Shown piece after piece: positions 1 to 8,475 of a stretch of DNA of 39,468 nt. The notes beneath the pieces are model-generated. The model worked only from the letters and a program-made list of their open reading frames with translations. It was not told where the DNA came from and searched no databases. The stretch's first letter is position 1. Each line of letters begins with the position of its first letter. The DNA comes from Roseomonas sp. (GTDB taxonomy: Bacteria > Pseudomonadota > Alphaproteobacteria > Acetobacterales > Acetobacteraceae), in the NCBI GenBank assembly GCA_020249505.1, contig JADCFN010000063.1, positions 1 to 39,468 of the forward strand, given 5' to 3'. The position numbers and the translations under genes were made by a program.

Positions 1-825
1 ATTGTCGCCCGCCTGGCCCTGATCCAGCAGCTTGCGGAACATTTCAACGCCGGTCACCGTCGTCTTCACCGTCGCCTTCAGGCCGATGATTTCAACTTCT
101 TCACCAACGCGCACAATCCCGCGTTCCACACGACCCGTCACCACCGTGCCGCGGCCAGAGATCGAAAACACGTCTTCAATCGGCATCAGGAAGGGACGGT
201 CCACCGGGCGCTCAGGCTGCGGAATATAGGCATCCACCGCTTCCATCAGCTTCAGAATCGCCTGCTCACCCTTCTCAGGATCGCGGTCTTCCAGCGCGCA
301 CAGCGCCGAGCCATGGATGATGGGGATGTCATCGCCCGGGAACTGATAGCTGCTCAGCAGTTCACGCACTTCCATCTCAACAAGCTCAAGCAGATCAGGA
401 TCCGCCATATCAACCTTGTTGAGGAACACCACCAGCGCCGGCACGCCAACCTGGCGCGCGAGCAGGATGTGTTCGCGCGTCTGCGGCATCGGGCCGTCGG
501 CGGCGGACACCACCAGGATCGCGCCATCCATCTGCGCCGCACCCGTGATCATGTTCTTCACGTAGTCGGCGTGGCCGGGGCAATCCACATGCGCGTAGTG
601 ACGGTTGGCGGTTTCATATTCCACATGCGCCGTGGAAATCGTGATGCCGCGCGCGCGTTCTTCCGGCGCCTTGTCAATCTGATCATAAGCCGTGAAGGTC
701 GCCCCACCCGCCTTCGCCAGAACCTTGGTGATCGCCGCCGTCAGCGACGTCTTGCCATGGTCCACATGCCCGATCGTCCCGATGTTGCAGTGCGGCTTGT
801 TCCGCTCAAATTTCGCTTTGGCCAT
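1..825 (-). CDS. tuf: Elongation factor Tu, 5' part (runs off the left edge)
   Basis: EF-Tu delivers aminoacyl-tRNA to the ribosome as a GTPase. The 275 visible codons start at the ATG at 825 ([20 protein letters not shown]) and stay open to base 1. The G1 loop GHVDHGKT, the switch region with RGITIS, DCPGH (G3) and NKVD (G4) are all visible, followed by the start of domain 2 ([12 protein letters not shown]). About 120 C-terminal residues lie outside the window. The gene follows tRNA-Tyr and tRNA-Gly on the same strand, the tRNA-tuf order known from many proteobacteria, so it is probably co-transcribed with them from the promoter at 1146-1173. The product is certain; whether it is tufA or tufB cannot be told here. 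Confidence 0.98.
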   Translation of the reverse strand, partial: MAKAKFERNKPHCNIGTIGHVDHGKTSLTAAITKVLAKAGGATFTAYDQIDKAPEERARGITISTAHVEYETANRHYAHVDCPGHADYVKNMITGAAQMDGAILVVSAADGPMPQTREHILLARQVGVPALVVFLNKVDMADPDLLELVEMEVRELLSSYQFPGDDIPIIHGSALCALEDRDPEKGEQAILKLMEAVDAYIPQPERPVDRPFLMPIEDVFSISGRGTVVTGRVERGIVRVGEEVEIIGLKATVKTTVTGVEMFRKLLDQGQAGDN

Positions 826-880
826 GGCCTTTTCCCGCTACCCTCATTGAACCGTTCACGAAACAACCCCACGCGCCCGC

Positions 881-954
881 TGGAGCGGGTGACGGGGATC
901 GAACCCGCACAACCAGCTTGGAAGGCTGGGGCTCTACCATTGAGCTACACCCGC
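881..954 (-). tRNA. tRNA-Gly, anticodon TCC
   Basis: Reading the minus strand, the acceptor arms GCGGGTG and CACCCGC pair perfectly. The anticodon stem is CCAGC/GCTGG with loop CTTCCAA, giving anticodon TCC. The T arm contains GGTTCGATCC. The discriminator is T and the 3' CCA is encoded. It lies 67 bp downstream of tRNA-Tyr and 55 bp upstream of tuf. Confidence 0.97.
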
Positions 955-1021
955 GCCGAAGCGCTGTTCCCAACCCCCCTGCCCGTGCCTTGACGCATGC
1001 CAAGACCGACAAGGGCTGATA

Positions 1022-1104
1022 TGGAGGGGGTTGGATTCGAACCAACGTAGGCGCAAGCCAACGGATTTACAGTCCGTCCCCTTTAGCCACTCGGGCACCC
1101 CTCC
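1022..1104 (-). tRNA. tRNA-Tyr, anticodon GTA
   Basis: A class II tRNA with a long variable arm. On the minus strand the acceptor arms GGAGGGG and CCCCTCC pair, the anticodon stem is CGGA/TCCG and the loop carries GTA. The T arm has GGTTCGAATCC. The discriminator is A and no CCA follows, so the tail must be added by nucleotidyltransferase, unlike the three other tRNAs in the window, which encode CCA. It is the first transcript unit after the promoter at 1146-1173. Confidence 0.96.
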
Positions 1105-1145
1105 ACAGCCGCTCGCCCGTAACCGGGGCTGGCGGGAGCGGGCGG

Positions 1146-1173
1146 ACTATCCGCATTGGCGCTTGCCTGTCAA
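1146..1173 (-). promoter_or_regulatory. Sigma70-type promoter for tRNA-Tyr/tRNA-Gly/tuf
   Basis: The minus strand shows a perfect -35 box TTGACA (1168-1173), a 16-nt spacer and -10 GATAGT (1146-1151). Transcription would start near 1139, about 35 nt before the tRNA-Tyr 5' end. Position and strand fit a promoter for the tRNA-tuf unit. No start site has been mapped. Confidence 0.7.
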
Positions 1174-1226
1174 CGGATGAGGCGGAAAAACGCCAAAGGT
1201 TTTCATTCTGGCGCACTCGGCGCATC

Positions 1227-2189
1227 ATGGGGGGGATGCAACGCCCCCCGAAGCGGCCCCCTGGCCGCGCCCGCCCGCAAGGCCCCGCCCCGCAATCGCC
1301 CTCGCGCCGCCCGCGCTTTGAGGATAAGGCCGAAGCGCCGCGCGGGTACCGCAGCGCCCCAGGGCGCTTCCAGGAGCAGGAAGCCCCGCCGCCCCGTGGC
1401 CGCCGCGTGGCTGGCCCTGCTCCGATGGAAGCCGAGGGGCCCGCCCCACCGCGCCCCGGCGCTGGCGCTGGTTCCGGCGCCTTTTGGCTTTATGGCGAAC
1501 ACGCGGTGGCTTCCGCCATTCGCAACCCGCGCCGCAAGACCCGCCGCCTGCTGGTGACGGAAGATGCGGAAAAAAGCCTGCGCGCCGCGTTGAACCGCCC
1601 CTGGCGCCTGCCGCCTGAACGCATTGAACGCCAGCGCTTTGGCACCTTCCTGACCGAAGATGCTGTGCATCAGGGTGTCGCGCTGCTGGTGGAACCGCTG
1701 GAGCCTGTCGCCCTGGAAGATGCCATCGCCGCTTCCGATGGGCCGGTGCTGCTGCTGGACCAGGTGACGGACCCGCGCAATGTTGGGGCGATTCTCCGCT
1801 CGGCGGCGGCTTTCGGTGCGGCCTGTGTGGTGCTGCAGGATCGCCATGCGCCGCCCGAGACCGGCGCACTCGCCCGCGCTGCATCAGGCGCCTTGGATAT
1901 TGTGCCGGTGGTGCGGGAAGTGAATCTCTCCCGCGCCATTGCCAGCCTGCAGAAATCCGGTTTTTGGGTGATGGGCTTAACCGGGGATGCAACGCGAACC
2001 CTGGCGGAAGCGCGGCCGCGCGACCGGCGCGTGGCACTGGTGCTGGGCGCGGAAGATACCGGGCTGCGCCGGCTGCAACGCGAAACCTGTGATGAGTTGG
2101 TGCGCCTGCCGATTACACCCGCCATGGAAAGCCTGAATGTGGCGGCGGCGGCGGCAGTCGCGCTTTACGAAGTGATCCGCGACGCCTGA
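1227..2189 (+). CDS. rlmB: TrmH/SpoU-family RNA 2'-O-methyltransferase, RlmB-like
   Basis: Predicted SAM-dependent ribose methyltransferase; the RlmB group methylates G2251 of 23S rRNA. Of 320 residues, the first 85 or so are a basic, proline/arginine-rich extension. The substrate-binding domain starts near 86 (FWLYGEHAV). The SPOUT knot domain carries motif 1 at 181-190 (TDPRNVGAIL), motif 2 at 274-280 (GAEDTGL) and motif 3 at 300-310 (MESLNVAAAAA). Motif 2 departs from the common GxEGxG form, so a TrmH-family paralogue with another rRNA or tRNA target is possible. The first ATG has no clear ribosome binding site; an in-frame ATG at 1236 is an alternative. The gene ends just before a strong terminator shared with the convergent hydrolase. 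Confidence 0.85.
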   Translation: MGGMQRPPKRPPGRARPQGPAPQSPSRRPRFEDKAEAPRGYRSAPGRFQEQEAPPPRGRRVAGPAPMEAEGPAPPRPGAGAGSGAFWLYGEHAVASAIRNPRRKTRRLLVTEDAEKSLRAALNRPWRLPPERIERQRFGTFLTEDAVHQGVALLVEPLEPVALEDAIAASDGPVLLLDQVTDPRNVGAILRSAAAFGAACVVLQDRHAPPETGALARAASGALDIVPVVREVNLSRAIASLQKSGFWVMGLTGDATRTLAEARPRDRRVALVLGAEDTGLRRLQRETCDELVRLPITPAMESLNVAAAAAVALYEVIRDA

Positions 2190-2193
2190 GGAA

Positions 2194-2217
2194 AACGGGG
2201 GAGTTGCCTCCCCCGTT
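2194..2217. terminator. Bidirectional terminator hairpin
   Basis: Perfect 10-bp stem AACGGGGGAG/CTCCCCCGTT with a 4-nt loop TTGC, lying between the convergent stops at 2189 and 2224. The A/T-rich flanks on either side are short, but placement and stem strength fit a terminator serving both genes. Confidence 0.75.
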
Positions 2218-2223
2218 GAAATC

Positions 2224-3111
2224 TCACTTTTCCTTCGCAGCGATGATGGCGCCGGAAAGGCTTTCCGGAATCCGCTGTGTCCAGCGGCCGCAATCCACTT
2301 GCGTCACGAAATCCAGCACGGCGCGGTTGAACGCATCCGGGTCTTCCAGATTCATGGTGTGGCCGCATTTCGGCATGACCAGAAGCGCGCTGCTCATGAT
2401 GCTGCGCTTCAGGAACAAAGATGGCTCTAACGTGGGGTCATCCTCATCACCGGCGATCACCAGCGTTGGCACCTTCATCTGCTTGAAGCCGGCTTCCAGA
2501 TCGAACAATGATGGCCTCTCGCGCTGCACGCCCTGCATGGTGAGCGCCGAGCCTTCGGTTGAATGTTCCGCAAGCTGGGTCTGGAATTCCTTGAACCCGC
2601 GCGGGTCTTTTTCTTCGAACACCAGGCGCGTCGGGCCGCGGGAATAGATATCGGCCATCTTATCCATGCCCTCGGCGCGGATGCGCGCGGCGGTAGCATC
2701 AACCTCGGCCCGGAACTGGTCACGCTTGCCGGGTGCCGCGCCATAGCCAACGCCGGCGGCGACCAGGCTGCGGGCCAGTTGCGGATGGCGAAGCCCCAGA
2801 TGCAGCGTGGCAAAGGCGCCCATGGAAAGCCCGACCACATGGGCCGGCGCCAGATTGAGGCCCTTGATCACGGCGGCAATGTCATCCGTCGCGCGGTCCT
2901 GGCTATAGGAAGCCGCCGAATTGGGCACTGCAGAAGGCGGATAGCCGCGCGCATTGAACACCACGCAGCGATAGCGGCGGGAGAAAAACCGCATCTGCAA
3001 TTCCCAGGAACGCGAATCGCCCGCGAATTCATGGACGAAAACCATGGGGGTGCCGCTGCCGGCTTCCTCATAGAATAAATCAACACCGTCATCGGTTCGC
3101 AAAAAGGGCAT
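2224..3111 (-). CDS. Alpha/beta hydrolase
   Basis: A 295-residue alpha/beta-fold hydrolase of unknown substrate. The nucleophile elbow is GLSMG with Ser96. A likely acid lies in AGDEDDPT and the catalytic His in KCGHTMNLED near the C-terminus. The HEFAGDSRSW segment after strand 3 is the usual oxyanion-hole region (often HGxxG). The start at 3111 (MPFLRTDDG) is preceded by AGGA about 8 nt upstream; the open frame extends 37 codons further without support. It is divergent from the SUF regulator, with 138 bp between the start codons. No membrane segment or signal peptide is seen. Esterase, lactonase and dienelactone-type activities are all possible. Confidence 0.88.
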   Translation of the reverse strand: MPFLRTDDGVDLFYEEAGSGTPMVFVHEFAGDSRSWELQMRFFSRRYRCVVFNARGYPPSAVPNSAASYSQDRATDDIAAVIKGLNLAPAHVVGLSMGAFATLHLGLRHPQLARSLVAAGVGYGAAPGKRDQFRAEVDATAARIRAEGMDKMADIYSRGPTRLVFEEKDPRGFKEFQTQLAEHSTEGSALTMQGVQRERPSLFDLEAGFKQMKVPTLVIAGDEDDPTLEPSLFLKRSIMSSALLVMPKCGHTMNLEDPDAFNRAVLDFVTQVDCGRWTQRIPESLSGAIIAAKEK

Positions 3112-3177
3112 GGGGTCATCCTGCTCGGGGTTGTGATTGTCCCCAGAATGGGCGCGGCGTGGCGGCCCGTCCAGCGC

Positions 3178-3183
3178 TTGACA
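3178..3183 (+). promoter_or_regulatory. Candidate -35 box of the SUF operon promoter
   Basis: A perfect TTGACA lies 72 bp before the regulator's GTG start. At 16-18 nt downstream there is no good -10; the best positions around 3200-3206 match poorly. The -10 and start region would overlap the left arm of the inverted repeat at 3204-3236, which would suit repression or activation by a protein bound there. The -35 is clear; the promoter as a whole is inferred. Confidence 0.5.
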
Positions 3184-3203
3184 GGGCGGGGGGCAAGGCG
3201 CAT

Positions 3204-3236
3204 CTGCAATCCGGACTATCAAGGTCCGGATTGCAG
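3204..3236. promoter_or_regulatory. Perfect inverted repeat, probable Rrf2 operator or RNA hairpin
   Basis: CTGCAATCCGGAC (3204-3216) and GTCCGGATTGCAG (3224-3236) are perfect 13-bp arms separated by the 7-nt spacer TATCAAG. It lies between the -35 box and the start of the Rrf2 regulator. The right arm runs into the ribosome binding site AGGAGG (3235-3240). As DNA it resembles a dimeric operator; as RNA it would form a strong hairpin masking the 5' edge of the Shine-Dalgarno. Autoregulation by the downstream protein is inference. Confidence 0.7.
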
Positions 3237-3249
3237 GAGGTTTGCCCGC

Positions 3250-3708
3250 GTGCTGCGGCTTTCAAAGCTGACCGATTACGCCGTCGTGGTGCTGACACGG
3301 CTGGATGACGCGGCGGATGGCGGCGTGCTGACCGCACCGGGCCTTGCCGGCGCGACAGGCTTGGCTGAGCCGACAGTCGCCAAGGTATTGAAAATACTGG
3401 CTCATGCCGGGCTGGTCGAAGGCCGCCGCGGGGCGCTTGGGGGGTATCGGCTGACCCGCCCACTGGCTGCCATACCACTGATTGAGGTGATCACCGCCAT
3501 GGATGGCCCCATCGCGCTCACCGCCTGCGTGGATAATTCCTTCGGCGTTTGTGAATCCGAAAGCGCCTGCCCCGTGCGCGGGCGCTGGGACCCGGTGAAT
3601 GAGGCGATACGCCGCGCACTCTCCGGGATTTCCATTGCTGATCTGGCCGGCCCGCCCGCCGTGGTGCCGCACCCCGAACCCGCTTCCCCCGTTTTTGTCG
3701 CTGGATAG
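3250..3708 (+). CDS. Rrf2-family SUF operon regulator
   Basis: A 152-residue winged-helix regulator of the Rrf2 family, closest in character to the regulator group heading proteobacterial SUF operons (SUF system Fe-S cluster assembly regulator), a relative of IscR. It opens with MLRLSKLTDYAVV. The helix-turn-helix spans about 28-60, with LAEPTVAKVLK as recognition helix. Three cysteines at 93, 101 and 107 form the cluster-ligand pattern of Fe-S sensing Rrf2 proteins. I chose the GTG at 3250 because AGGAGG ends 9 nt before it and the family N-terminus aligns there; the frame is open upstream with no other good start. It probably senses Fe-S status and controls the operon through the inverted repeat at 3204-3236. 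Confidence 0.92.
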   Translation: MLRLSKLTDYAVVVLTRLDDAADGGVLTAPGLAGATGLAEPTVAKVLKILAHAGLVEGRRGALGGYRLTRPLAAIPLIEVITAMDGPIALTACVDNSFGVCESESACPVRGRWDPVNEAIRRALSGISIADLAGPPAVVPHPEPASPVFVAG

Positions 3709-3717
3709 AGCACAATC

Positions 3718-5214
3718 ATGCCCGCCGTTACCGAGACCATCGAAACCGTCCAGGCCGTCACGGATTCCACCTACAAATGGGGGTTCGAGACGGATATCGA
3801 AATGGAATTCGCCCCCAAGGGGCTTTCCGAGGATATCGTGCGCTTCATCAGCGCCAAGAAGGAAGAACCGGCCTGGCTGCTGGAATGGCGGCTCCGCGCC
3901 TTCGCTGCCTGGCAGAAAATGGAAGAACCGCGCTGGCCTTCCGTGAAATATCCGCCGATTGATTACCAGGATGCCTATTACTACGCCGCGCCGAAGCAGA
4001 AGGTGGGGCCGAAATCATTGGATGAGGTGGATCCGGAACTGCTGCGCACCTATGAAAAGCTTGGCATTCCGCTGAGGGAACAGGCGATTCTGGCGGGCGT
4101 TGAAGGCGCTGGTGAGACGCCGGCGGATTCACGTATGCCAATTGCGGTGGATGCGGTGTTTGATAGCGTTTCTGTTGCCACCACCTTCAAGGATCGGTTG
4201 GAAAAGGATGGCATCATCTTCTGCCCGATTAGTGAGGCTGTGAAGACTCACCCCGAATTGGTGCAGAAATATCTGGGCTCCGTCGTGCCACAGGGCGATA
4301 ATTTCTTCGCTGCTTTGAATAGCGCTGTCTTCACCGATGGCAGCTTTGTCTACATCCCGAAGGGCGTGCGCTGCCCGATGGAGCTTTCCACCTATTTCCG
4401 CATTAATGCAAAAAGCACCGGGCAATTCGAACGCACGCTGATCATCGCCGATGCGGGGTCTCATGTTTCCTATCTGGAAGGCTGCACCGCGCCGATGCGC
4501 GATGAAAACCAGTTGCATGCGGCGGTGGTGGAATTGGTGGCCATGGATGATGCCACCATCAAATATAGCACGGTGCAGAATTGGTATCCCGGCGATGCCG
4601 AGGGTAAGGGCGGGATTTATAATTTCGTGACTAAGCGCGGCGCCTGCCGTGGTGCGCGGTCCAAAATTTCCTGGACGCAGGTGGAAACCGGTTCGGCAAT
4701 TACCTGGAAATACCCTTCCTGTATCTTGCAGGGCGAAGATAGTGTTGGCGAATTCTATTCAGTTGCCATCACGAACAACTACCAGCAAGCGGATACGGGG
4801 ACCAAGATGTTCCATATCGGGCCGCGCACCAAATCCACCATCGTTTCCAAGGGTATCAGCGCGGGGCATGGGCAGAATACCTATCGCGGCCTGGTGCGGA
4901 TTGGCGCCAAGGCCACGGGGGCGCGTAATTTCACGCAATGCGACAGCCTGCTGATTGGCGACCTCTGTGGCGCGCATACCGTGCCCTATATCGAAAACCG
5001 CTGTTTGAGCGCGAAGGTGGAGCATGAAGCGACCACGAGCAGGATCGCGGAAGATCAGCTGTTCTATTGCCGCCAGCGCGGCTTGTCGCAGGAAGATGCG
5101 GTGGGGCTGATCGTGAATGGTTTCTGCCGCGAAGTGCTCAAGGAATTGCCGATGGAATTCGCCGTGGAAGCACAAAAACTATTGCAAATCTCGCTCGAAG
5201 GGAGCGTTGGGTGA
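3718..5214 (+). CDS. sufB: Fe-S cluster assembly scaffold protein SufB
   Basis: SufB is the core scaffold subunit of the SufBC2D complex on which new Fe-S clusters are built in the cytosol. The 498-residue length matches the family (E. coli about 495). The N-terminal helical region ([20 protein letters not shown]) is followed by the beta-helix core, with the conserved stretches [20 protein letters not shown] and YLEGCTAP and the C-terminal region with [14 protein letters not shown]. It starts 9 bp after the regulator stop and its stop overlaps the sufC start by one base (TGATG), so translation is probably coupled. Confidence 0.98.
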   Translation: MPAVTETIETVQAVTDSTYKWGFETDIEMEFAPKGLSEDIVRFISAKKEEPAWLLEWRLRAFAAWQKMEEPRWPSVKYPPIDYQDAYYYAAPKQKVGPKSLDEVDPELLRTYEKLGIPLREQAILAGVEGAGETPADSRMPIAVDAVFDSVSVATTFKDRLEKDGIIFCPISEAVKTHPELVQKYLGSVVPQGDNFFAALNSAVFTDGSFVYIPKGVRCPMELSTYFRINAKSTGQFERTLIIADAGSHVSYLEGCTAPMRDENQLHAAVVELVAMDDATIKYSTVQNWYPGDAEGKGGIYNFVTKRGACRGARSKISWTQVETGSAITWKYPSCILQGEDSVGEFYSVAITNNYQQADTGTKMFHIGPRTKSTIVSKGISAGHGQNTYRGLVRIGAKATGARNFTQCDSLLIGDLCGAHTVPYIENRCLSAKVEHEATTSRIAEDQLFYCRQRGLSQEDAVGLIVNGFCREVLKELPMEFAVEAQKLLQISLEGSVG

Positions 5215-5960
5215 TGCTGGAAATCAAGGGACTGACTGCAGAAGTTGATGGCAAGCCCATTCTGAAGGGCATTGATCTGGTGGTGCCGCAGGGTGAAGTG
5301 CATGCCATTATGGGGCCGAACGGGTCCGGCAAATCCACGCTTTCCTATGTGCTGTCTGGCCGCGATGGCTATGAGGTGACGGGCGGCACAGCCATGCTGC
5401 ATGGCCAGGATTTGCTGGCGATGGAACCGGAAGAACGCGCGGCTGCTGGTGTTTTTCTGGCCTTTCAATATCCGGTGGAATTGCCCGGCGTGGGCAATGC
5501 CACCTTCCTGCGCACCGCGCTGAATGCCATTCGCCGCGCCAAGGGTGAGGGCGAATTGGACGCCATGCAATTCCTGAAGCTGGCGCGCGAACGCATGAAG
5601 GCGCTTTCGATGAATGACGAAATGCTGAAGCGCGGCGTGAATGTCGGCTTTTCGGGCGGTGAGAAGAAGCGCAATGAAATCCTGCAAATGGCGCTGCTGC
5701 AACCGAAGCTCGCTATTCTGGATGAAACCGATAGTGGGCTTGATATTGATGCGCTGAAGATCGTGGCCGATGGCGTGAATGCCATGCGCGGGCCTGATTT
5801 CTCCGCGCTGGTGATCACTCATTATCAGCGGCTTTTGGATTACATTGTGCCGGATCGCGTGCATGTGCTGATGGGCGGACGCATTGTGCGCTCAGGCGGG
5901 CCGGAATTGGCGAAGGAGCTGGAAGCGCAGGGTTACGGCGCCATCCAGGCCGCGGCGTGA
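5214..5960 (+). CDS. sufC: Fe-S cluster assembly ATPase SufC
   Basis: ABC-type ATPase of 248 residues that drives the SufBCD scaffold; it is soluble and not a transporter. Walker A is GPNGSGKST at 34-42, the signature FSGGEKKRNEI follows at about 145, and Walker B with its glutamate is LAILDETDSGLD, the typical SufC form. The ATG at 5214 overlaps the sufB stop and is preceded by AAGGGAG. The open frame runs 49 codons further upstream but overlaps sufB and has no support. The stop overlaps the GTG of sufD. Confidence 0.98.
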   Translation: MLEIKGLTAEVDGKPILKGIDLVVPQGEVHAIMGPNGSGKSTLSYVLSGRDGYEVTGGTAMLHGQDLLAMEPEERAAAGVFLAFQYPVELPGVGNATFLRTALNAIRRAKGEGELDAMQFLKLARERMKALSMNDEMLKRGVNVGFSGGEKKRNEILQMALLQPKLAILDETDSGLDIDALKIVADGVNAMRGPDFSALVITHYQRLLDYIVPDRVHVLMGGRIVRSGGPELAKELEAQGYGAIQAAA

Positions 5961-7252
5961 CAGCGGCACCACAACCAGGCGCGGCAGGCTTCCTCGCGCG
6001 CTATCAGGGCCTCAAGGATCATCTGCCGGGCGCGCGGCTGCCTTGGCTGGCGGCGCTGCGTGACGATGCGGCGGCGCATGTCGCGGCGCGCGGTTTTCCG
6101 ACACGGCGGGTGGAGGCGTGGAAATACACAGACCTTTCGCCTGTCGCGCAGGCGGGTTTTGCTGAGCCGCTGACGGCCGTTGCCGGCGCGTTGACGCTGC
6201 CAAAGCCACGCTGCGCGGCGCGGGCAGTGTTTGTAGATGGGCGCTTTCGCGCTGATCTTTCGGCGTTGGACGGGCTTGCCTATCGCGCGGCTTCTGTGGC
6301 GCAGCATTTGAATGTGCTGGAAGGCATGCTTGGCGCGCTGGCGCCTTTGTCCGAGCATCCCATGACGGCGCTGAATACGCTGATGTTCGAAGATGGCTTG
6401 TTCTTGGATGTGCCGGCAGGTGTGGATGCTGGGCATTTGGAATTGCTTTCCATCGCCGTTGATCCCGGCCGCCCCTTCGCTTTCCATCCGCGCCATGTGA
6501 TCCGCCTTGGCGCAGGTGCCAAATTGACGCTACTGGAAAGCGCCATCGGTGGCAGCGCGCAATATCTGCACAATCCAGTGTTTGAGATTGATCTGGCGGA
6601 AGGCGCGGTGCTCACGCATGGGCGCGCGCAACAGGAAGGCGAAGGCGCCTTTCATCTTTCCATGATCCATGCACGCATTGCGGCTGATGCGCGTTATGAC
6701 ACCATGGCGGTTTCCGCCGGTGCGCGGCTGACCCGGATGGAAATCCATGCGGCGCTGACCGGCCCCAAGGCATCCTGCCACATGAATAGCGCGCAATTGG
6801 CGGCAGGCCGGGCGGTGGTGGATACCACCACGGCGCTGGATCACGCCGCGCCGGATTGCGCCAGCCGGCAGACCTGCAAGACAGTTTTGGCAGGTCAATC
6901 TCGCGGCGTGTTTCAGGGCAAAATTTTGGTCCGCCGCGAAGCACAAAAGACCGATGGTTATCAGATGAACCAGGCTTTGCTGCTTTCAGAAGAAGCCGAG
7001 ATGGATAGCAAGCCTCAGCTTGAAATCTATGCTGATGACGTGAAGTGCAGCCATGGTGCCACCATCGGCGCTTTGGATGCGGATAGTCTTTTTTATCTGC
7101 GTTCGCGCGGCGTGCCGGCGGATCAGGCGCGGTCCATGCTGGTGCAAGCCTTCCTGCATGAAGCCTTTGAAGGGCTGGAAGATGATCTGCTGCGCGAAGC
7201 GCTGACGGAGGCCGTGGATGGCTGGTGGGTCCGACATGGGGCAGCCTCATGA
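5957..7252 (+). CDS. sufD: Fe-S cluster assembly protein SufD
   Basis: SufD pairs with SufB in the SufBC2D scaffold. The 431-residue protein has the N-terminal motif RRVEAWKYTDL near 50-60 and the beta-helix core, and it ends with the conserved SHGATIGALDADSLFYLRSRG region and the helical FLHEAFEGL. The GTG start at 5957 overlaps the sufC stop as GTGA, and the stop overlaps the sufS start as ATGA, so three genes are coupled end to end. Confidence 0.96.
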   Translation: MTAAPQPGAAGFLARYQGLKDHLPGARLPWLAALRDDAAAHVAARGFPTRRVEAWKYTDLSPVAQAGFAEPLTAVAGALTLPKPRCAARAVFVDGRFRADLSALDGLAYRAASVAQHLNVLEGMLGALAPLSEHPMTALNTLMFEDGLFLDVPAGVDAGHLELLSIAVDPGRPFAFHPRHVIRLGAGAKLTLLESAIGGSAQYLHNPVFEIDLAEGAVLTHGRAQQEGEGAFHLSMIHARIAADARYDTMAVSAGARLTRMEIHAALTGPKASCHMNSAQLAAGRAVVDTTTALDHAAPDCASRQTCKTVLAGQSRGVFQGKILVRREAQKTDGYQMNQALLLSEEAEMDSKPQLEIYADDVKCSHGATIGALDADSLFYLRSRGVPADQARSMLVQAFLHEAFEGLEDDLLREALTEAVDGWWVRHGAAS

Positions 7253-8475
7253 GTTTTGATGTCCAGCGCATCCGGCAGGATTTCCCGATCCTGTCGCAGC
7301 CGCAACACGGCAAGCCCCTGGTGTTTCTTGATTCCGGTGCGAGTGCGCAAAAGCCCCGCGCGGTGATTGATGCCATGACGCGCTGCATGGAAACGGCTTA
7401 TGCCAATGTCCATCGCGGCGCCTATCGGCTTTCCGAAGTGGCGACCGATTCTTACGAAGCGGCGCGCGGTGCAGTGGCGCGCTTCATCAATGCCCCCGAT
7501 GCGCGGGAAGTGGTTTTCACCCGCAATAGCACGGAAGCGATCAATCTGGTCGCGCATAGCTGGGGCCGCGGCGTGATGCGCCCGGATCAGGCGGTGCTGA
7601 TCTCCGAGCTTGAACACCACGCCAATATCGTGCCTTGGCAAATGCTGCGCGATGATCGCGGCAATCCCCTGCGCGTTTGCCGCGTAACCGATTCCGGCGA
7701 ATTGGATATGGAAGACCTGGCCGCCAAGCTTGCCGATGGCAAGGTGGGGCTGGTCGCGCTCGCGCATATGTCCAATGTGCTTGGCACCGTGACACCGGTT
7801 GAGCGTGTGGTAGCTTTGGCGCATGCGCATGGCGCCAAGGTTTTGCTGGATGGATCGCAAGCTGTGGTGCATCGGCGTGTGGATGTTGCAGCCATTGGCT
7901 GCGATTTCTACTGCTTCACCGGCCATAAGCTTTACGGGCCCACCGGCATTGGCGTGTTGTGGGGCAAGCTGGAACACCTGGATCGCATGCCACCCTTCCT
8001 GGGTGGTGGCGATATGATTGAAAGCGTAAGCTTCGAAAAATCCACCTGGGCCAAGCCGCCAGCGCGGTTTGAAGCCGGCACGCCCGCTATCATTGAGGCG
8101 GTTGGGCTGCATGCGGCGATTGACTATGTGACCGCGATTGGCATGCCGGCCATTGAAGCGCATGAACGCGCCTTGGTGGATCACGCCATGCGCAAGCTAT
8201 CAGACGTGCCGGGCCTGACGCTGCTCGGACGCGCACAAGATCGCGGCGGGGTTTTTGCCTTTGCTCTCGACAATGCCCATCCGCATGATCTTTCCACGCT
8301 GCTCGATCGCGCAGGCATTTGCATCCGCGCCGGGCGGCATTGCGCGGAACCGCTGCATACGCGCTTTGGCGTGGAACAGGGCACGGCGCGCGCTTCCTTC
8401 GGGCTTTATACAACGCCGGAGGAGGTGGATTACCTCGCCGGCGCGCTGGTCAAGGCGCGGGAGTTCTTCGCATGA
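7249..8475 (+). CDS. sufS: Cysteine desulfurase SufS
   Basis: PLP enzyme that takes sulfur from cysteine as a persulfide for cluster assembly, giving alanine. The 408 residues match the SufS/CsdA group. The PLP lysine is Lys227 in CFTGHKLYGPTG and the persulfide cysteine is Cys365 in RAGRHCAEPL. VLLDGSQA carries the PLP-nitrogen aspartate, although the residue after it is usually Ala-Gln, giving DGAQ; here Ser replaces Ala. The ATG at 7249 overlaps the sufD stop. The sulfur acceptor encoded immediately after is SufU-like rather than SufE. Confidence 0.97.
   Translation: MSFDVQRIRQDFPILSQPQHGKPLVFLDSGASAQKPRAVIDAMTRCMETAYANVHRGAYRLSEVATDSYEAARGAVARFINAPDAREVVFTRNSTEAINLVAHSWGRGVMRPDQAVLISELEHHANIVPWQMLRDDRGNPLRVCRVTDSGELDMEDLAAKLADGKVGLVALAHMSNVLGTVTPVERVVALAHAHGAKVLLDGSQAVVHRRVDVAAIGCDFYCFTGHKLYGPTGIGVLWGKLEHLDRMPPFLGGGDMIESVSFEKSTWAKPPARFEAGTPAIIEAVGLHAAIDYVTAIGMPAIEAHERALVDHAMRKLSDVPGLTLLGRAQDRGGVFAFALDNAHPHDLSTLLDRAGICIRAGRHCAEPLHTRFGVEQGTARASFGLYTTPEEVDYLAGALVKAREFFA

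Noticed and set aside
5064..8184. Long minus-strand frames opposite sufC, sufD and sufS
   Set aside because: They are antisense to complete SUF genes with canonical motifs and have no features of their own.
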